From NCBI RefSeq assembly GCF_004212215.1, contig NZ_QVFV01000002.1:371387-435386 (forward strand): 64,000 nt of DNA. Direction: 5' to 3'. Below are positions 46,202 through 55,052 of this stretch, in pieces. The notes beneath the pieces were generated by a model. The model saw only the letters and a list, made by a program, of their open reading frames with translations. It made no database searches and was not told where the DNA came from. Made by a program: the position numbers and the translations under genes. The stretch is from Leptolyngbya iicbica LK (GTDB taxonomy: Bacteria; Cyanobacteriota; Cyanobacteriia; Phormidesmidales; Phormidesmidaceae). Within the stretch, counting starts at the first letter, position 1, and each line of letters begins with the position of its first letter.

Positions 46202-47737
46202 ATGTCTACTTGGTCTTCTGGCTACAACACCGATCTTGGCTACACCTTTGGTTACTATCGCGAAATCAGTCCAGAATGGCTCGACTTTGTGGCATTGAGC
46301 AAGTTAGTGACGCCCCCCGCTGGGGACTGGCGCTACCTGGAATTGGGCTGTGGTCAAGGCTATGGGCTGCTCTTATTGGCGGCGCTCAATCCGGAGCATG
46401 ACTTTTTCGGGATTGATTTCAACCCGGTACACATTAGCCACGCGCGGAATTTAGCGACGGCGGCGGGGCTGACCAACGTGCGGTTTGAAGAGGCTGATTT
46501 CACTGCTTTGGCAACGGACTGGCCCGCCGACTGGGGACAGTTTGACTACATTACCGCTCACGGCATTTATTCCTGGCTGCAGCCAGAGGTGTGCGCCGCG
46601 ATCGTGCAATTGATGAACCATGCATCGCGGGCCGGAGCGCTGGTGTATCTCAGCTATAACGCTCTGCCCGCCTGGTTTTCGTCGCATCCGATTCAGCATT
46701 TGATGCGGCTTTGGCAAACGACTGAAAGCTTGGAGTCGGTGAAGGCGATCGAAACGGGCATTCGGCGCTTAGAAAAACTCACCGAGGCCCAAACGGGGAT
46801 GACGCGGATGTTGCCCGGCATGAAAGCCATGCTGGACAAGGTGGCTAAACACGATCGCGCCTATCTGGTGCAGGAATATTTGCACGACAACTGGCATCCC
46901 CGCTGGTTTGACCAGGTGGTGGAAGAAGTGAAGCCCGCTAAACTCACCTACGTGGGCACGGCCAGCATGGGCGATCTCTTTTTGCGCAGCTTTATGCCGC
47001 AAAAGTTCAAAGACATTGTGCAGGACTACACCGACCCCATCGTGCAAGAGGTGATGATCGATACCCTGGTTAACCAAAGCTTTCGGCGCGATGTCTTTAG
47101 TCGCGGGGCGACGCCGATGTGGACGGCCCAGCGGCAGCAGGCGATGTTGCAGCAGTCCTTTGTGTTGCTTAATCGCCCCCCTGCCGATGACGAACTCAAA
47201 TTCAAAACTTCTATTGGCGAGCTGAAGGGCAAAGCCGAAATTTACAATTTGTTCTACGACCAACTCGCGACTGGCCCCAAAACGGCTCAGGAGCTGATGC
47301 AGGTGCCCGCCAGTCAGCCCTTGGGATTGGGGGATATGATGCAGGCGTTGTCGTTCATGCTGAATGAAGGACACATTGGTTTCTACCGGCCGCCCAGCGA
47401 TCGCGGTCCCGCTCTGGCGCTGAATCGAGCGATCGCGATCGCCACCGCTAATGGAGCGCCCTATCGGTTTGCGATCGCCAGCAAACTCGGTCATGTCGTC
47501 ACCGTCAGCGATGTCGATTTAATGCTGCTCACCGCCACCTTTGACCAGCCACAAGGTTCTGCAACGGAACTGGGAACCGCTCTGGTTGAACGGCTACTGG
47601 CTTTGGGCAAAGGACTCAGCCAACAGGGCAAACCCCTCACCAAGCGCGAAGATCTCTTGCCCTACGCCACCCAGCTGGCCGAAACCTTTTTGCAAAAAAC
47701 GTTGCCTCAATGGCGTGAATACGGCGTTTGTGAATAA
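46202..47737 (+). CDS. Class I SAM-dependent methyltransferase with regulatory domain
   Basis: A 511-residue protein. The N-terminal third is a class I methyltransferase: motif I WRYLELGCGQGYGLLLLAA, acidic residue in FFGIDFNPVHISHA, and FDYITAHGIYSWL. The middle, residues about 200-320, resembles the methyltransferase regulatory domain found with such proteins. The C-terminal part is helical and lower in similarity to anything I know. The substrate is unknown; members of the family sit near cell-surface or secondary-metabolite genes, but no such neighbours are here. Confidence 0.85.
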   Translation: MSTWSSGYNTDLGYTFGYYREISPEWLDFVALSKLVTPPAGDWRYLELGCGQGYGLLLLAALNPEHDFFGIDFNPVHISHARNLATAAGLTNVRFEEADFTALATDWPADWGQFDYITAHGIYSWLQPEVCAAIVQLMNHASRAGALVYLSYNALPAWFSSHPIQHLMRLWQTTESLESVKAIETGIRRLEKLTEAQTGMTRMLPGMKAMLDKVAKHDRAYLVQEYLHDNWHPRWFDQVVEEVKPAKLTYVGTASMGDLFLRSFMPQKFKDIVQDYTDPIVQEVMIDTLVNQSFRRDVFSRGATPMWTAQRQQAMLQQSFVLLNRPPADDELKFKTSIGELKGKAEIYNLFYDQLATGPKTAQELMQVPASQPLGLGDMMQALSFMLNEGHIGFYRPPSDRGPALALNRAIAIATANGAPYRFAIASKLGHVVTVSDVDLMLLTATFDQPQGSATELGTALVERLLALGKGLSQQGKPLTKREDLLPYATQLAETFLQKTLPQWREYGVCE

Positions 47738-47864
47738 TGCTTTAGAAGGCAAAGACAGCGGCGCACGGTTTCCCGACAGCGATCGGCCCTGCGGTTCCAG
47801 GTCATCGACTCGTAGCGCATTGGAGCAGAGCTAGAGCCTCATGACCGGCATCAATGCGGCTGGA

Positions 47865-48467
47865 TTAGTTGACCGATGGCTTAACCGTAGAATCCACAGC
47901 GGTGGTTGTCGCCCGCGAGCGGCGAAACTGCTCACCCGATTGGTCAAAAAAGTGGACGAAATGCCGAACAATGAGCGGATCGGACCATTTCAGCCGGGCC
48001 CGCTGTTCGAGAATAACGCGGGCCTCACGTTCGGTCATGGGGTGTCGCCAACCGCGTTCTTGTTGACAAGCCACCCAGGTATTTAAGACTTGAAAAATCC
48101 GCGCCAGTTGGTCTTGGGGCACCTTGCGCTGGTGATACTGCTCCAAAATAGTGGCGACTTCATCTAAATCGGCTTCTCGGGCAATCCGCACACTTTCCAC
48201 AAACCACGGGCTGAGCGCCTCCATCATGTGACGATGATCGCGAAACTCGTGCTCTAACAAATAGTCATTGATGTAAAGAGCCCCCAGGTTTTTGCAATAG
48301 GCAGCCATCAATAACACCTTACGGTTTTCGTGGCTTAGGGCGAGCTGTTTGCCGTAAAGCTGACAGAGTCGCGCGAGGTCTTGCGATTCTTCTTGCAGCC
48401 ACACGCCTTTATGCCTTAACAGGCTGCTGATCAGTTTGAGATAACTGCTAAAGCTGGGCTGACTCAT
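47865..48467 (-). CDS. Degenerate HD-GYP-like protein
   Basis: A 200-residue helical protein that resembles the HD-GYP domain in layout, with the catalytic residues changed. AAYCKNLGALYINDYLLEHE stands where the family has its HDIGK motif. LEQYHQRKVPQDQLARIFQVLNTWVA stands where the HHE-and-GYP segment and the DxF segment would lie. Metal ligands appear lost, so cyclic di-GMP hydrolysis is unlikely; it may bind a partner or a nucleotide. This is inference from pattern only. It is convergent with the methyltransferase gene. Confidence 0.5.
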   Translation of the reverse strand: MSQPSFSSYLKLISSLLRHKGVWLQEESQDLARLCQLYGKQLALSHENRKVLLMAAYCKNLGALYINDYLLEHEFRDHRHMMEALSPWFVESVRIAREADLDEVATILEQYHQRKVPQDQLARIFQVLNTWVACQQERGWRHPMTEREARVILEQRARLKWSDPLIVRHFVHFFDQSGEQFRRSRATTTAVDSTVKPSVN

Positions 48468-48701
48468 AGCGTGGGTGCCCTATTGGCGGATGCGATTAAA
48501 TACAGAAAGGCTCATTGAGTCGAAACGGATGGGTCAATCATACGCAATCCCACCTGGTTCTGGGGTGAACGTGTGCTTTATGCAAGACAATGGATGGCAA
48601 CTGGCTACAGCGTCCTGAGGCGCCGTTAAAGTCGTCCTCTCACGGTAGGTTGTAGGGTTGAGGCTTGGGCCGCAATCGCGTCTGGAGAGTCAGCGCGGCA
48701 A

Positions 48702-49589
48702 CTATTGCCAGGGGTCATCCGGCGAATTGGCCGCAGCAGATGCGTCTGGAGCTACTGAGATGTCTGCCTTTGGGGACGTTGCTGGGGTGATTTCGTCCCG
48801 ATTAAGGGGAATCGACGCCGCCAATTCTGGGGGCACGTCCTGAGCTGGCACGGTCAGCGTATCGGCAGTCGGAATGGTCACGGGAGACTGCTGCAGTTGC
48901 TCTCGCATCCAGTTTTGAAAGAGTTCTTCCAGTAAGCGCTGTTCAGTTTGTTCATCCAGTTGGGCGGGGAAGAACTTTTCCAGACGAATCACCACGTACC
49001 ATTCGCCAATGCGTTTGGGTGGCCAGATTTGCCCTGGCTTGCTTACGGAGAGCAGCCCCGCCAGGGCGGGGTTCGGCACGCTCAGTTCGACCGGGCCGAT
49101 TAACCCGCCCGTTTTCGATTCCTGGCCTTCGGAATATTCTTTGGCCAGGTCGGCAAAGGGCTGACCATCGTCATGAATGCGGTAGTAAAGCTCTTGGGCG
49201 AGGCCCAGTTGACTGGTGCGAATCAGGGAATACAGGACGCGATCGAGGCGACTTTTGCGCTGGAGAAAGTAAGATTCCAGATCTTTGCCAAATTGCTGCT
49301 GTTTGAATTTGGCCAACTGCCGATCGCGAATCGCCGTGGTGCGAATCAGGTCAGACGTGCCGTACTGCTGCTTGGCCCAGGCATTGGCCTCTTCGGGATT
49401 GCTGATCTGGTTGCGCTGACAAAACTCGGCCTCGGCCGCCTGGATTTCGTCTTCGGTGAGTTCGACATCCGCGATCGCATCATCAATAATCACTTCTTGA
49501 ATGACCCGCGACAGCAGATTGGTTTTGCTGAGTAGCGGCACCAGTTCCTCTGACTGCAACACGCGATCGCCAACCTTAAGCAAATCCAT
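48702..49589 (-). CDS. Parvulin-type peptidyl-prolyl isomerase (PpiC family)
   Basis: A 295-residue protein with a central parvulin domain: QELYYRIHDDGQPFADLAKE, YSEGQESKTGGLIGPVELSV and GQIWPPKRIGEWYVVIRLEK. A helical N-terminal chaperone-like part (residues 1-110) precedes it. The last 60 residues are Pro/Ala/Asp/Thr-rich and disordered. No signal peptide is visible, unlike periplasmic SurA. In cyanobacteria such isomerases often accompany type I secretion ABC transporters, and one lies about 7.5 kb downstream, but no direct operon link exists here. Confidence 0.85.
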   Translation of the reverse strand: MDLLKVGDRVLQSEELVPLLSKTNLLSRVIQEVIIDDAIADVELTEDEIQAAEAEFCQRNQISNPEEANAWAKQQYGTSDLIRTTAIRDRQLAKFKQQQFGKDLESYFLQRKSRLDRVLYSLIRTSQLGLAQELYYRIHDDGQPFADLAKEYSEGQESKTGGLIGPVELSVPNPALAGLLSVSKPGQIWPPKRIGEWYVVIRLEKFFPAQLDEQTEQRLLEELFQNWMREQLQQSPVTIPTADTLTVPAQDVPPELAASIPLNRDEITPATSPKADISVAPDASAAANSPDDPWQ

Positions 49590-49801
49590 ATAGAGTCACC
49601 CGACCAAAATACACTCCAAGCTTGCCCACAACCCTAACTCAACTTGCTGCTCTGGTCGCGCGATCGCTGTCCTGGTTGCCAAAATTTACGATTTAGGGGG
49701 ATCAGTCGCAACTTGACGCTAAACACATACTTCACAAGCGACTGAGAGCAGTGCGGTCTGCAAAGCGCTGACCTGGCTGATCGCGTCTGCTCACATCTGA
49801 C

Positions 49802-50143
49802 TTAACGGTTGACGAGGGTGCAAAGTTGATCGCCGATATCTGCTGAGGTGAACTTTTGGGGTTGACCTTTGTGCGCCCCTTTGAGCGGGGTGCGGGTGCG
49901 ATCGCGGCAATCGTAGCGGGTGAGGGGTTGCGGCTGCCCGTCAACCGTCGCTTGCACCCGGTAGCGCCAATGGTATTTAGCGCTCCGCTGCACCCGCTCT
50001 AGACAAATGGTGTGAGCCTCCCGGTCGTAGCAGTTACGGGCCTGAACTGGCAAAGCAAAACTGGTCACGGCAAAGGCGATCGCGCCGACAATCGCTAAGC
50101 CATAGCGCAGCCATCGATATCGACGGGGATGGGAATCACTCAT
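49802..50143 (-). CDS. Small exported protein of unknown function
   Basis: A 113-residue protein with an N-terminal signal or membrane anchor (LRYGLAIVGAIAFAVTSFAL, then PVQARNCYD) and a short basic domain holding four cysteines (NCYDREAHTICLERVQRS, RYDCRDRTR, DQLCTLVNR). These could form two disulfide bonds in the periplasm. I do not recognise the family; its look is of a cyanobacterial conserved hypothetical. ATG at 50143 (MSDSHPRRY). It is divergent from sdhB, 89 bases apart. Confidence 0.7.
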   Translation of the reverse strand: MSDSHPRRYRWLRYGLAIVGAIAFAVTSFALPVQARNCYDREAHTICLERVQRSAKYHWRYRVQATVDGQPQPLTRYDCRDRTRTPLKGAHKGQPQKFTSADIGDQLCTLVNR

Positions 50144-50232
50144 GCCAAACACAACGTTTTGCCCCCAAGGCTGGGTAAATTGCTGACTCCTTTCTACACT
50201 AAAAGGAAAGCAGCGTTCCGTTGGCCGATTCC

Positions 50233-50970
50233 ATGAAACTCACCCTCAAAGTTTGGCGTCAGTCGAGCCCTGAAGACACGGGCCGTTTTGCTCAATACGC
50301 CGTTGACGACGCTCATCCCGACATGTCTTTTTTAGAACTGCTGGATGTGCTGAACGAGCAACTCATCGCCCAGGGCGAGTCTCCGGTTGAGTTTGATCAT
50401 GACTGTCGCGAGGGCATCTGTGGTTCCTGCGGCATGATGATCAACGGTCAGGCCCACGGCTCACAAGCCCAAACGGCAACTTGTCAGCTATATTTGCGCC
50501 ACTTTCAAGACGGTGACACGATCACGATTGAACCCTGGCGCGCCCGAGCGTTTCCTGTGATCAAAGATTTAGTCGTCGATCGCTCTGCCTTAGACCGCAT
50601 CATCACGGCAGGCGGCTATGTTTCCGTCAAAACGGGATCGGCGCCTGAGGCTAACAGCCTCCCCATTGCCAAAGCCAACGCCGATTTAGCCTTTGACTAT
50701 GCCACTTGCATTGGCTGTGGGGCTTGCGTGGCAGCCTGCCCCAATGCGTCGGCTTCATTGTTCACAGCGGCTAAAATTGCGCACCTCTCCCTCTTACCCC
50801 AGGGCCAAGTCGAGCGCCAGCAGCGGGTACAGGCGATGACTCAACAGATGGCCGCCGAAGACTTTGGCGATTGCTCGAACCATGGGGAATGCGAAGCCGT
50901 CTGTCCCAAAGGCATTTCAATTGATGCGATCGCGCGAATGCGGCGAGAATACGTCCAGTCGTGGTTCTAA
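50233..50970 (+). CDS. sdhB: Succinate dehydrogenase/fumarate reductase iron-sulfur subunit
   Basis: A 245-residue iron-sulfur subunit. The 2Fe-2S motif is seen in [20 protein letters not shown] with a later Cys in TATCQLYL. The 4Fe-4S and 3Fe-4S motifs are [16 protein letters not shown] and [16 protein letters not shown]. Succinate dehydrogenase is favoured over fumarate reductase because cyanobacteria run it in the thylakoid respiratory chain. No flavoprotein gene is adjacent, which is usual in cyanobacteria. ATG at 50233, after a TTG four codons earlier. A perfect ATCAAGCGCTTGAT palindrome abuts the stop codon. Confidence 0.9.
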   Translation: MKLTLKVWRQSSPEDTGRFAQYAVDDAHPDMSFLELLDVLNEQLIAQGESPVEFDHDCREGICGSCGMMINGQAHGSQAQTATCQLYLRHFQDGDTITIEPWRARAFPVIKDLVVDRSALDRIITAGGYVSVKTGSAPEANSLPIAKANADLAFDYATCIGCGACVAACPNASASLFTAAKIAHLSLLPQGQVERQQRVQAMTQQMAAEDFGDCSNHGECEAVCPKGISIDAIARMRREYVQSWF

Positions 50971-51322
50971 TCAAGCGCTTGATGTACCCGTTGTCAGGCT
51001 GATCGCAGGCATTTCACCAACCGCTTTAAATATGTGCCATTTTTCTGAAGGAATGACACAATCTATAGAAAGAAGGGTGCATTATCAGCTCAGTTTGTTG
51101 CGTATTTTCACAGCTTACTGTGACTTGTCGGTCTAAACCGATACGCTCAATGAGGAGCACTTGACTATTTTGATCGGCTTCTTTACGGAATATCCCTGAT
51201 CTTTCATCGTTAGTTGTGAAAAGTTCCAATAGGCAGTCAGGGTTGCCCATCCGTAAATCTGCTGGTTGACGCCATTGGGGACACCGCACTGCTGATCTGC
51301 ACATTGGAACACAACCTACACC
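50971..51322. other. Intergenic region upstream of hybrid histidine kinase
   Basis: 352 bases. Besides the 14-base palindrome at 50970-50983 I see no gene or terminator. The second half is AT-richer and should hold the kinase promoter. Confidence 0.45.
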
Positions 51323-53308
51323 ATGACCAGCGCTAAAACGCCCAGGGTTTCCTCTGACCAGAAAGCTAAAACTTTGAATTCTGAGTCAGATAGTCTTTTT
51401 CGCACCTATGTAGAAGCTGCTTCCGACATTGTTTACACCCTCGATCTGACGGGCAAATTTACTTTCGTCAACTCTTACGGGCTCAAGCTTATCGGCGCGC
51501 AGGATTATGACGAAGTCGTTGGTCATTCTTATCTGGAAATTGTGGCCCCAGAGTATCGGGGCAAGACATTTGAAGTCTTCGCGCAACTGCTGAAATCAGG
51601 CGAACTGCGCGACTATGAGTTTGCCGTGCTCACCAAAAGCGGCGATCGCGTTTTTATCGAAGTGAATGGTCGGTTGCTGTATCGCTCGGGGCGACTGGTG
51701 GGCGCTTTGGGCATTGGTCGCGATATTACCGAGCGCAAGCGCTTTGAAGCTCAACTCAAGATGTTTTCCAAAGCGCTGGATTCGGCTCACGACAGCGCCA
51801 TCATTTCAGACTTAAAGGGCAACATTCAATACGCGAACCTGGCCACTCAGCGGCTATTTAACTGGCCCGTTTCGCGCCTCACGGGGACGAATATCGCCAA
51901 TTTTTTCCCAAAATCTGATCAAGTTGACTGGATCTTGGATCAAGCTAACGGCCCCGGCTGGAGTGGGCAGATTGTCTGTCAGCGCTACGATGGGACTCCC
52001 TTCAGTGCGTTTATCTCCATTAGTCCGGTGTACGGCGAGGATAACCAAACGCTCACATCGGTCAGCATTATTTTGCGCGACATTACTCAGCAAGAGCGGA
52101 TTGAAGCCGAGCTGGCGGCAAAAAATCTGGAGCTGGCTCGGGCTAATCGGTTGAAATCTGAATTTTTAGCCAACATGTCCCACGAGTTGCGGACGCCGAT
52201 GACCTCGATTTTGGGCTTTTCGAAGCTGCTGAGTCAATTGGTGTATGGCGATCTCAATGAACGTCAGCAGCTTTATGTGGATCAGATTCATCAAAGTGGT
52301 GAGCATTTGCTGAGTTTGATCAACGAAGTGCTCGATCTCTCCAAGGTCGAAGCGGGACAGATGGATCTCAATATTTCTGAGATTCACCTGGGCAGCCTGT
52401 GCCATGACGTGGTCAAAATGGTCGAAACTCAGGCCGGTATGAAGGCGCTCAAGATTGAGTGTGAGGTGCCCGCTGATCTGCCCATGCTGGTGGCAGACGA
52501 GATTCGAGTGCGGCAAATGCTGCTGAATTTGCTCTCGAATGCCATCAAATTTACCCCTAAGGGCCGGGCGATCGGCATTCGGGTGAGCCAAGCAGCAGAG
52601 CAAATGCACCTCACCGTGTGGGATGAAGGTATCGGCATTTCTGAAGAGCAGTTATCGTCTCTCTTTCAGCCTTTCCAACAGCTCGAAAATCCGTTGTCGA
52701 AGCACTATGAGGGTACCGGACTGGGCCTTGCGCTCACCCAAAAACTGACGCGCCTGCATGGCGGTGATGTGACGGTTAAGTCGCGCCCTAATCAGGGCAG
52801 TGAGTTTACGCTAAACCTGCCGATTAACTGCCGCAACGCGACCTTGCGGGATGGACACCACGCTGTGCAAGAGGCAACTTTATCAGAGCAGGAGTTGTTG
52901 CAGCCGCCCATGCCGTCGACAGCACAACCGATTCTTGTAGTGGAAGATAATCCTAATAATGCGCTGCTGTTGCAGCACATGCTGACCCATTGGGGCTACC
53001 AGGTTTATCACTGTGCCAATGGTCAGGAGGCCCTCACCTGGCTCGAGGGGCATGACCCGGCTTTGGTCCTGATGGATGTGCAACTGCCGGGGCTCAGCGG
53101 CCTAGACCTGACGCAACAAATTCGTCAACAGCCCCAGTGGCAGGGGATTCCGATTGTGGCGACGACGGCGTTAGCGCAGCCCCAAGACCGCGATCGCTGT
53201 CTGGCAGCAGGGATGCAAGACTATCTGAGTAAGCCAATCAACCACGCTGAGTTGGTTTCGGTGTTGGCTAAATACACCTGCGGGCACGGAGAACAAAGGC
53301 TAAGGTAG
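51323..53308 (+). CDS. Hybrid sensor histidine kinase (PAS-PAS-HisKA-HATPase-receiver)
   Basis: A 661-residue soluble hybrid kinase. PAS1 (residues about 25-140) has IVYTLDLTGKFTFVNSYGLK and the tail IGRDITERKRFEAQL; PAS2 (about 145-265) ends with IILRDITQQERIEAEL. The phosphorylated His is in EFLANMSHELRTPMTSILGF near residue 286. The ATPase has NLLSNAIKF, DEGIGISEEQ and GTGLGLALTQ. The C-terminal receiver (residue 535 on) has VVEDNPNN, phospho-Asp in LVLMDVQLPG near 583 and Lys in DYLSKP. No haem or chromophore site is evident, so the signal is unknown. The Aat-like gene follows 31 bases later. Confidence 0.95.
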   Translation: MTSAKTPRVSSDQKAKTLNSESDSLFRTYVEAASDIVYTLDLTGKFTFVNSYGLKLIGAQDYDEVVGHSYLEIVAPEYRGKTFEVFAQLLKSGELRDYEFAVLTKSGDRVFIEVNGRLLYRSGRLVGALGIGRDITERKRFEAQLKMFSKALDSAHDSAIISDLKGNIQYANLATQRLFNWPVSRLTGTNIANFFPKSDQVDWILDQANGPGWSGQIVCQRYDGTPFSAFISISPVYGEDNQTLTSVSIILRDITQQERIEAELAAKNLELARANRLKSEFLANMSHELRTPMTSILGFSKLLSQLVYGDLNERQQLYVDQIHQSGEHLLSLINEVLDLSKVEAGQMDLNISEIHLGSLCHDVVKMVETQAGMKALKIECEVPADLPMLVADEIRVRQMLLNLLSNAIKFTPKGRAIGIRVSQAAEQMHLTVWDEGIGISEEQLSSLFQPFQQLENPLSKHYEGTGLGLALTQKLTRLHGGDVTVKSRPNQGSEFTLNLPINCRNATLRDGHHAVQEATLSEQELLQPPMPSTAQPILVVEDNPNNALLLQHMLTHWGYQVYHCANGQEALTWLEGHDPALVLMDVQLPGLSGLDLTQQIRQQPQWQGIPIVATTALAQPQDRDRCLAAGMQDYLSKPINHAELVSVLAKYTCGHGEQRLR

Positions 53309-53339
53309 TTGGGCCGGGGGCATCGCAGCGTTATTTTCT

Positions 53340-54098
53340 ATGCACGACAATCGCAAGCGCGCCATTTTGCAATGGCTGATGGCTCACTATCCATTCATTG
53401 GCGATCGCTCTCAACTCGCTCAAGTGCCGCAGTTGCTGACCTCCGAAGGGGAATTTTGTCTGGCGACTGATTTTACGCCCACTTTTATCGCCGCCGCTTG
53501 CTATCACGGCTATTTGCCCATGGGCGAAGCGGTCGCTGAGTTACCCGTGCTCCTCATCAAGTCTCACCAAGAGCGCTGCGTACTCGACTTTGCGAATCTC
53601 CATCTTTCGCGCAAGCTCAAGCGGTATGCTCGGGAGCTGACGTTCAGCATCAACCAAAATTTCACGACTTGTTTGGCCGCGATCGCTCACCATCACACCC
53701 CAACCTGGTTGATTGAGCCTTTGTGTGCGGCGTTCATTCAGCTGCACCAGCATCCGGAACACAACGTGGCCCTACATTCCATCGAAGTTTACAACGGTGA
53801 GAAGTTGGTCGCTGGCGAGGTCGGTTACAGCACGGGGGCCATCTATACCAGTCTGGCCGGGTTCCATCGCCAAAACGGTACGGGCTCAGTGCAGCTGGCA
53901 CTGCTCGGACAGCTGTTAGCCCAGAGTGGATTTGCCTTTTGGGATCTGGGCATGGACCTGCCCTATAAGCGCCATCTCGGGGCTGAGCTCATCACCCGTC
54001 AGCCTTTTTTAGCGCGCTGGCAACAAGAGCGCGATCGCCAAACGCCAGCTTGGTCTGCTAGCCGACTAGAAACTCCGGCAATATTGCAGTATTTATGA
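53340..54098 (+). CDS. Leucyl/phenylalanyl-tRNA-protein transferase family protein (Aat-like)
   Basis: A 252-residue protein of the Aat family, which transfers Leu or Phe from tRNA to N-terminal Arg or Lys for the N-degron pathway. Family features: FTTCLAAIAHHHTPTWLIEP, ALHSIEVYNGEKLVAGEVGY, and the end FWDLGMDLPYKRHLGAELIT. The usual FxGESMF motif is replaced by SLAGFHRQ, and the N-terminal part is unusual. The protein could therefore use another substrate. It follows the hybrid kinase after 31 bases on the same strand and may be co-transcribed with it. Confidence 0.75.
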   Translation: MHDNRKRAILQWLMAHYPFIGDRSQLAQVPQLLTSEGEFCLATDFTPTFIAAACYHGYLPMGEAVAELPVLLIKSHQERCVLDFANLHLSRKLKRYARELTFSINQNFTTCLAAIAHHHTPTWLIEPLCAAFIQLHQHPEHNVALHSIEVYNGEKLVAGEVGYSTGAIYTSLAGFHRQNGTGSVQLALLGQLLAQSGFAFWDLGMDLPYKRHLGAELITRQPFLARWQQERDRQTPAWSASRLETPAILQYL

Positions 54099-54145
54099 AC
54101 CTGCCTAGTCAACAACAGATCGAGCGTTAACTGACAATAAGGGAA

Positions 54146-54218
<73 letters not shown>

Positions 54219-54530
54219 CTCTGCACGGTTAATAAATATAGCAGACGATGGGGGCAAGACGGCTGAACTTTTGGCCAATTAGGGGAATGATTTTTTGTTT
54301 GGGATAATGGTTTGACGAGACCCAGGCGAAGCATCAATTAGCGCTCTTGAGTTGGCCAGGGAATCAGGAGTTACCATCCAAGTCTTGGCAGGCAGGCAGT
54401 TGACCTGCTCTTGAACAGCCGAGACGGCTGTCCACACTTACACTAAATTCCATTCCTGGGCAATTATTTTGGAGCTTTTGACGAACTTGCAGAGGCTGGC
54501 TGACCCAGACAGTGAAGCAGGTTCATCAGC
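54219..54530. other. Intergenic region
   Basis: 312 bases between tRNA-Val and the first GUN4-domain gene. I see no gene or strong hairpin. Confidence 0.45.
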
Positions 54531-55052
54531 CTAAATGGATTGGCATCGTTCTAACCGCAGCATGAGCGCGTCGAATAAGCTCGGATCGCCAAAGCCACCG
54601 CCGCGCCCGGTGCCAAAGCCCCCAATCAGCCAAGAGCGATACCAGGGCATTTCCCAAAACCAGAGGGCTGGTAAATGGCCCTGCGGGGCGTCTAGGGAAA
54701 AATTTAACCAGTGGTAAAAGTTGAAAAAGCCGATGGGTTGCCACAGATTCATCACCCACCCGGCCTGACGGCTAAATTCAAAGCTGGAGCGCTCAGCGGC
54801 TTCGCGATAAATGTGGAGTTGAGTGCTGAAACCAAAGCGACCGCTGCTGTAAAACAGCCAACGCTGGTCGAGTTGATGCAGAGTGGCGCAGGGAAAGTTG
54901 GCGATCGCGCTTTGATCGAGCCAGCCTGCATCGCGGCGATCGCTCACCGCCAGCATGATTTGGAAGGTTACCTCATCGGCGAGTTGCCAGTCAGCGTGGC
55001 TCAACAAGCTATCCAGCTCTTGCAAACCGTCTTGGATGTCGGTGGTCATCAT
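54531..55052 (-). CDS. Stand-alone GUN4-domain-like protein
   Basis: A 173-residue protein close in size to a single GUN4 domain. GUN4 features are LHQLDQRWLFYSSGRFGFST, followed by an IYREA helix, the loop GFFNFYHWLNFSL, then DAPQGHLPALWFW. Canonical Gun4 binds Mg-protoporphyrin and activates Mg-chelatase. Whether this paralogue binds tetrapyrrole is unknown; the C-terminus is unusually Gly-rich (FGTGRGGGFGD). It overlaps the longer GUN4 gene before it by 4 bases (ATGA), so the two are translationally coupled. Confidence 0.8.
   Translation of the reverse strand: MMTTDIQDGLQELDSLLSHADWQLADEVTFQIMLAVSDRRDAGWLDQSAIANFPCATLHQLDQRWLFYSSGRFGFSTQLHIYREAAERSSFEFSRQAGWVMNLWQPIGFFNFYHWLNFSLDAPQGHLPALWFWEMPWYRSWLIGGFGTGRGGGFGDPSLFDALMLRLERCQSI

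Noticed and set aside
46769-47494. 241-codon frame antisense to the methyltransferase
   Set aside because: Antisense shadow without a start context or domain.
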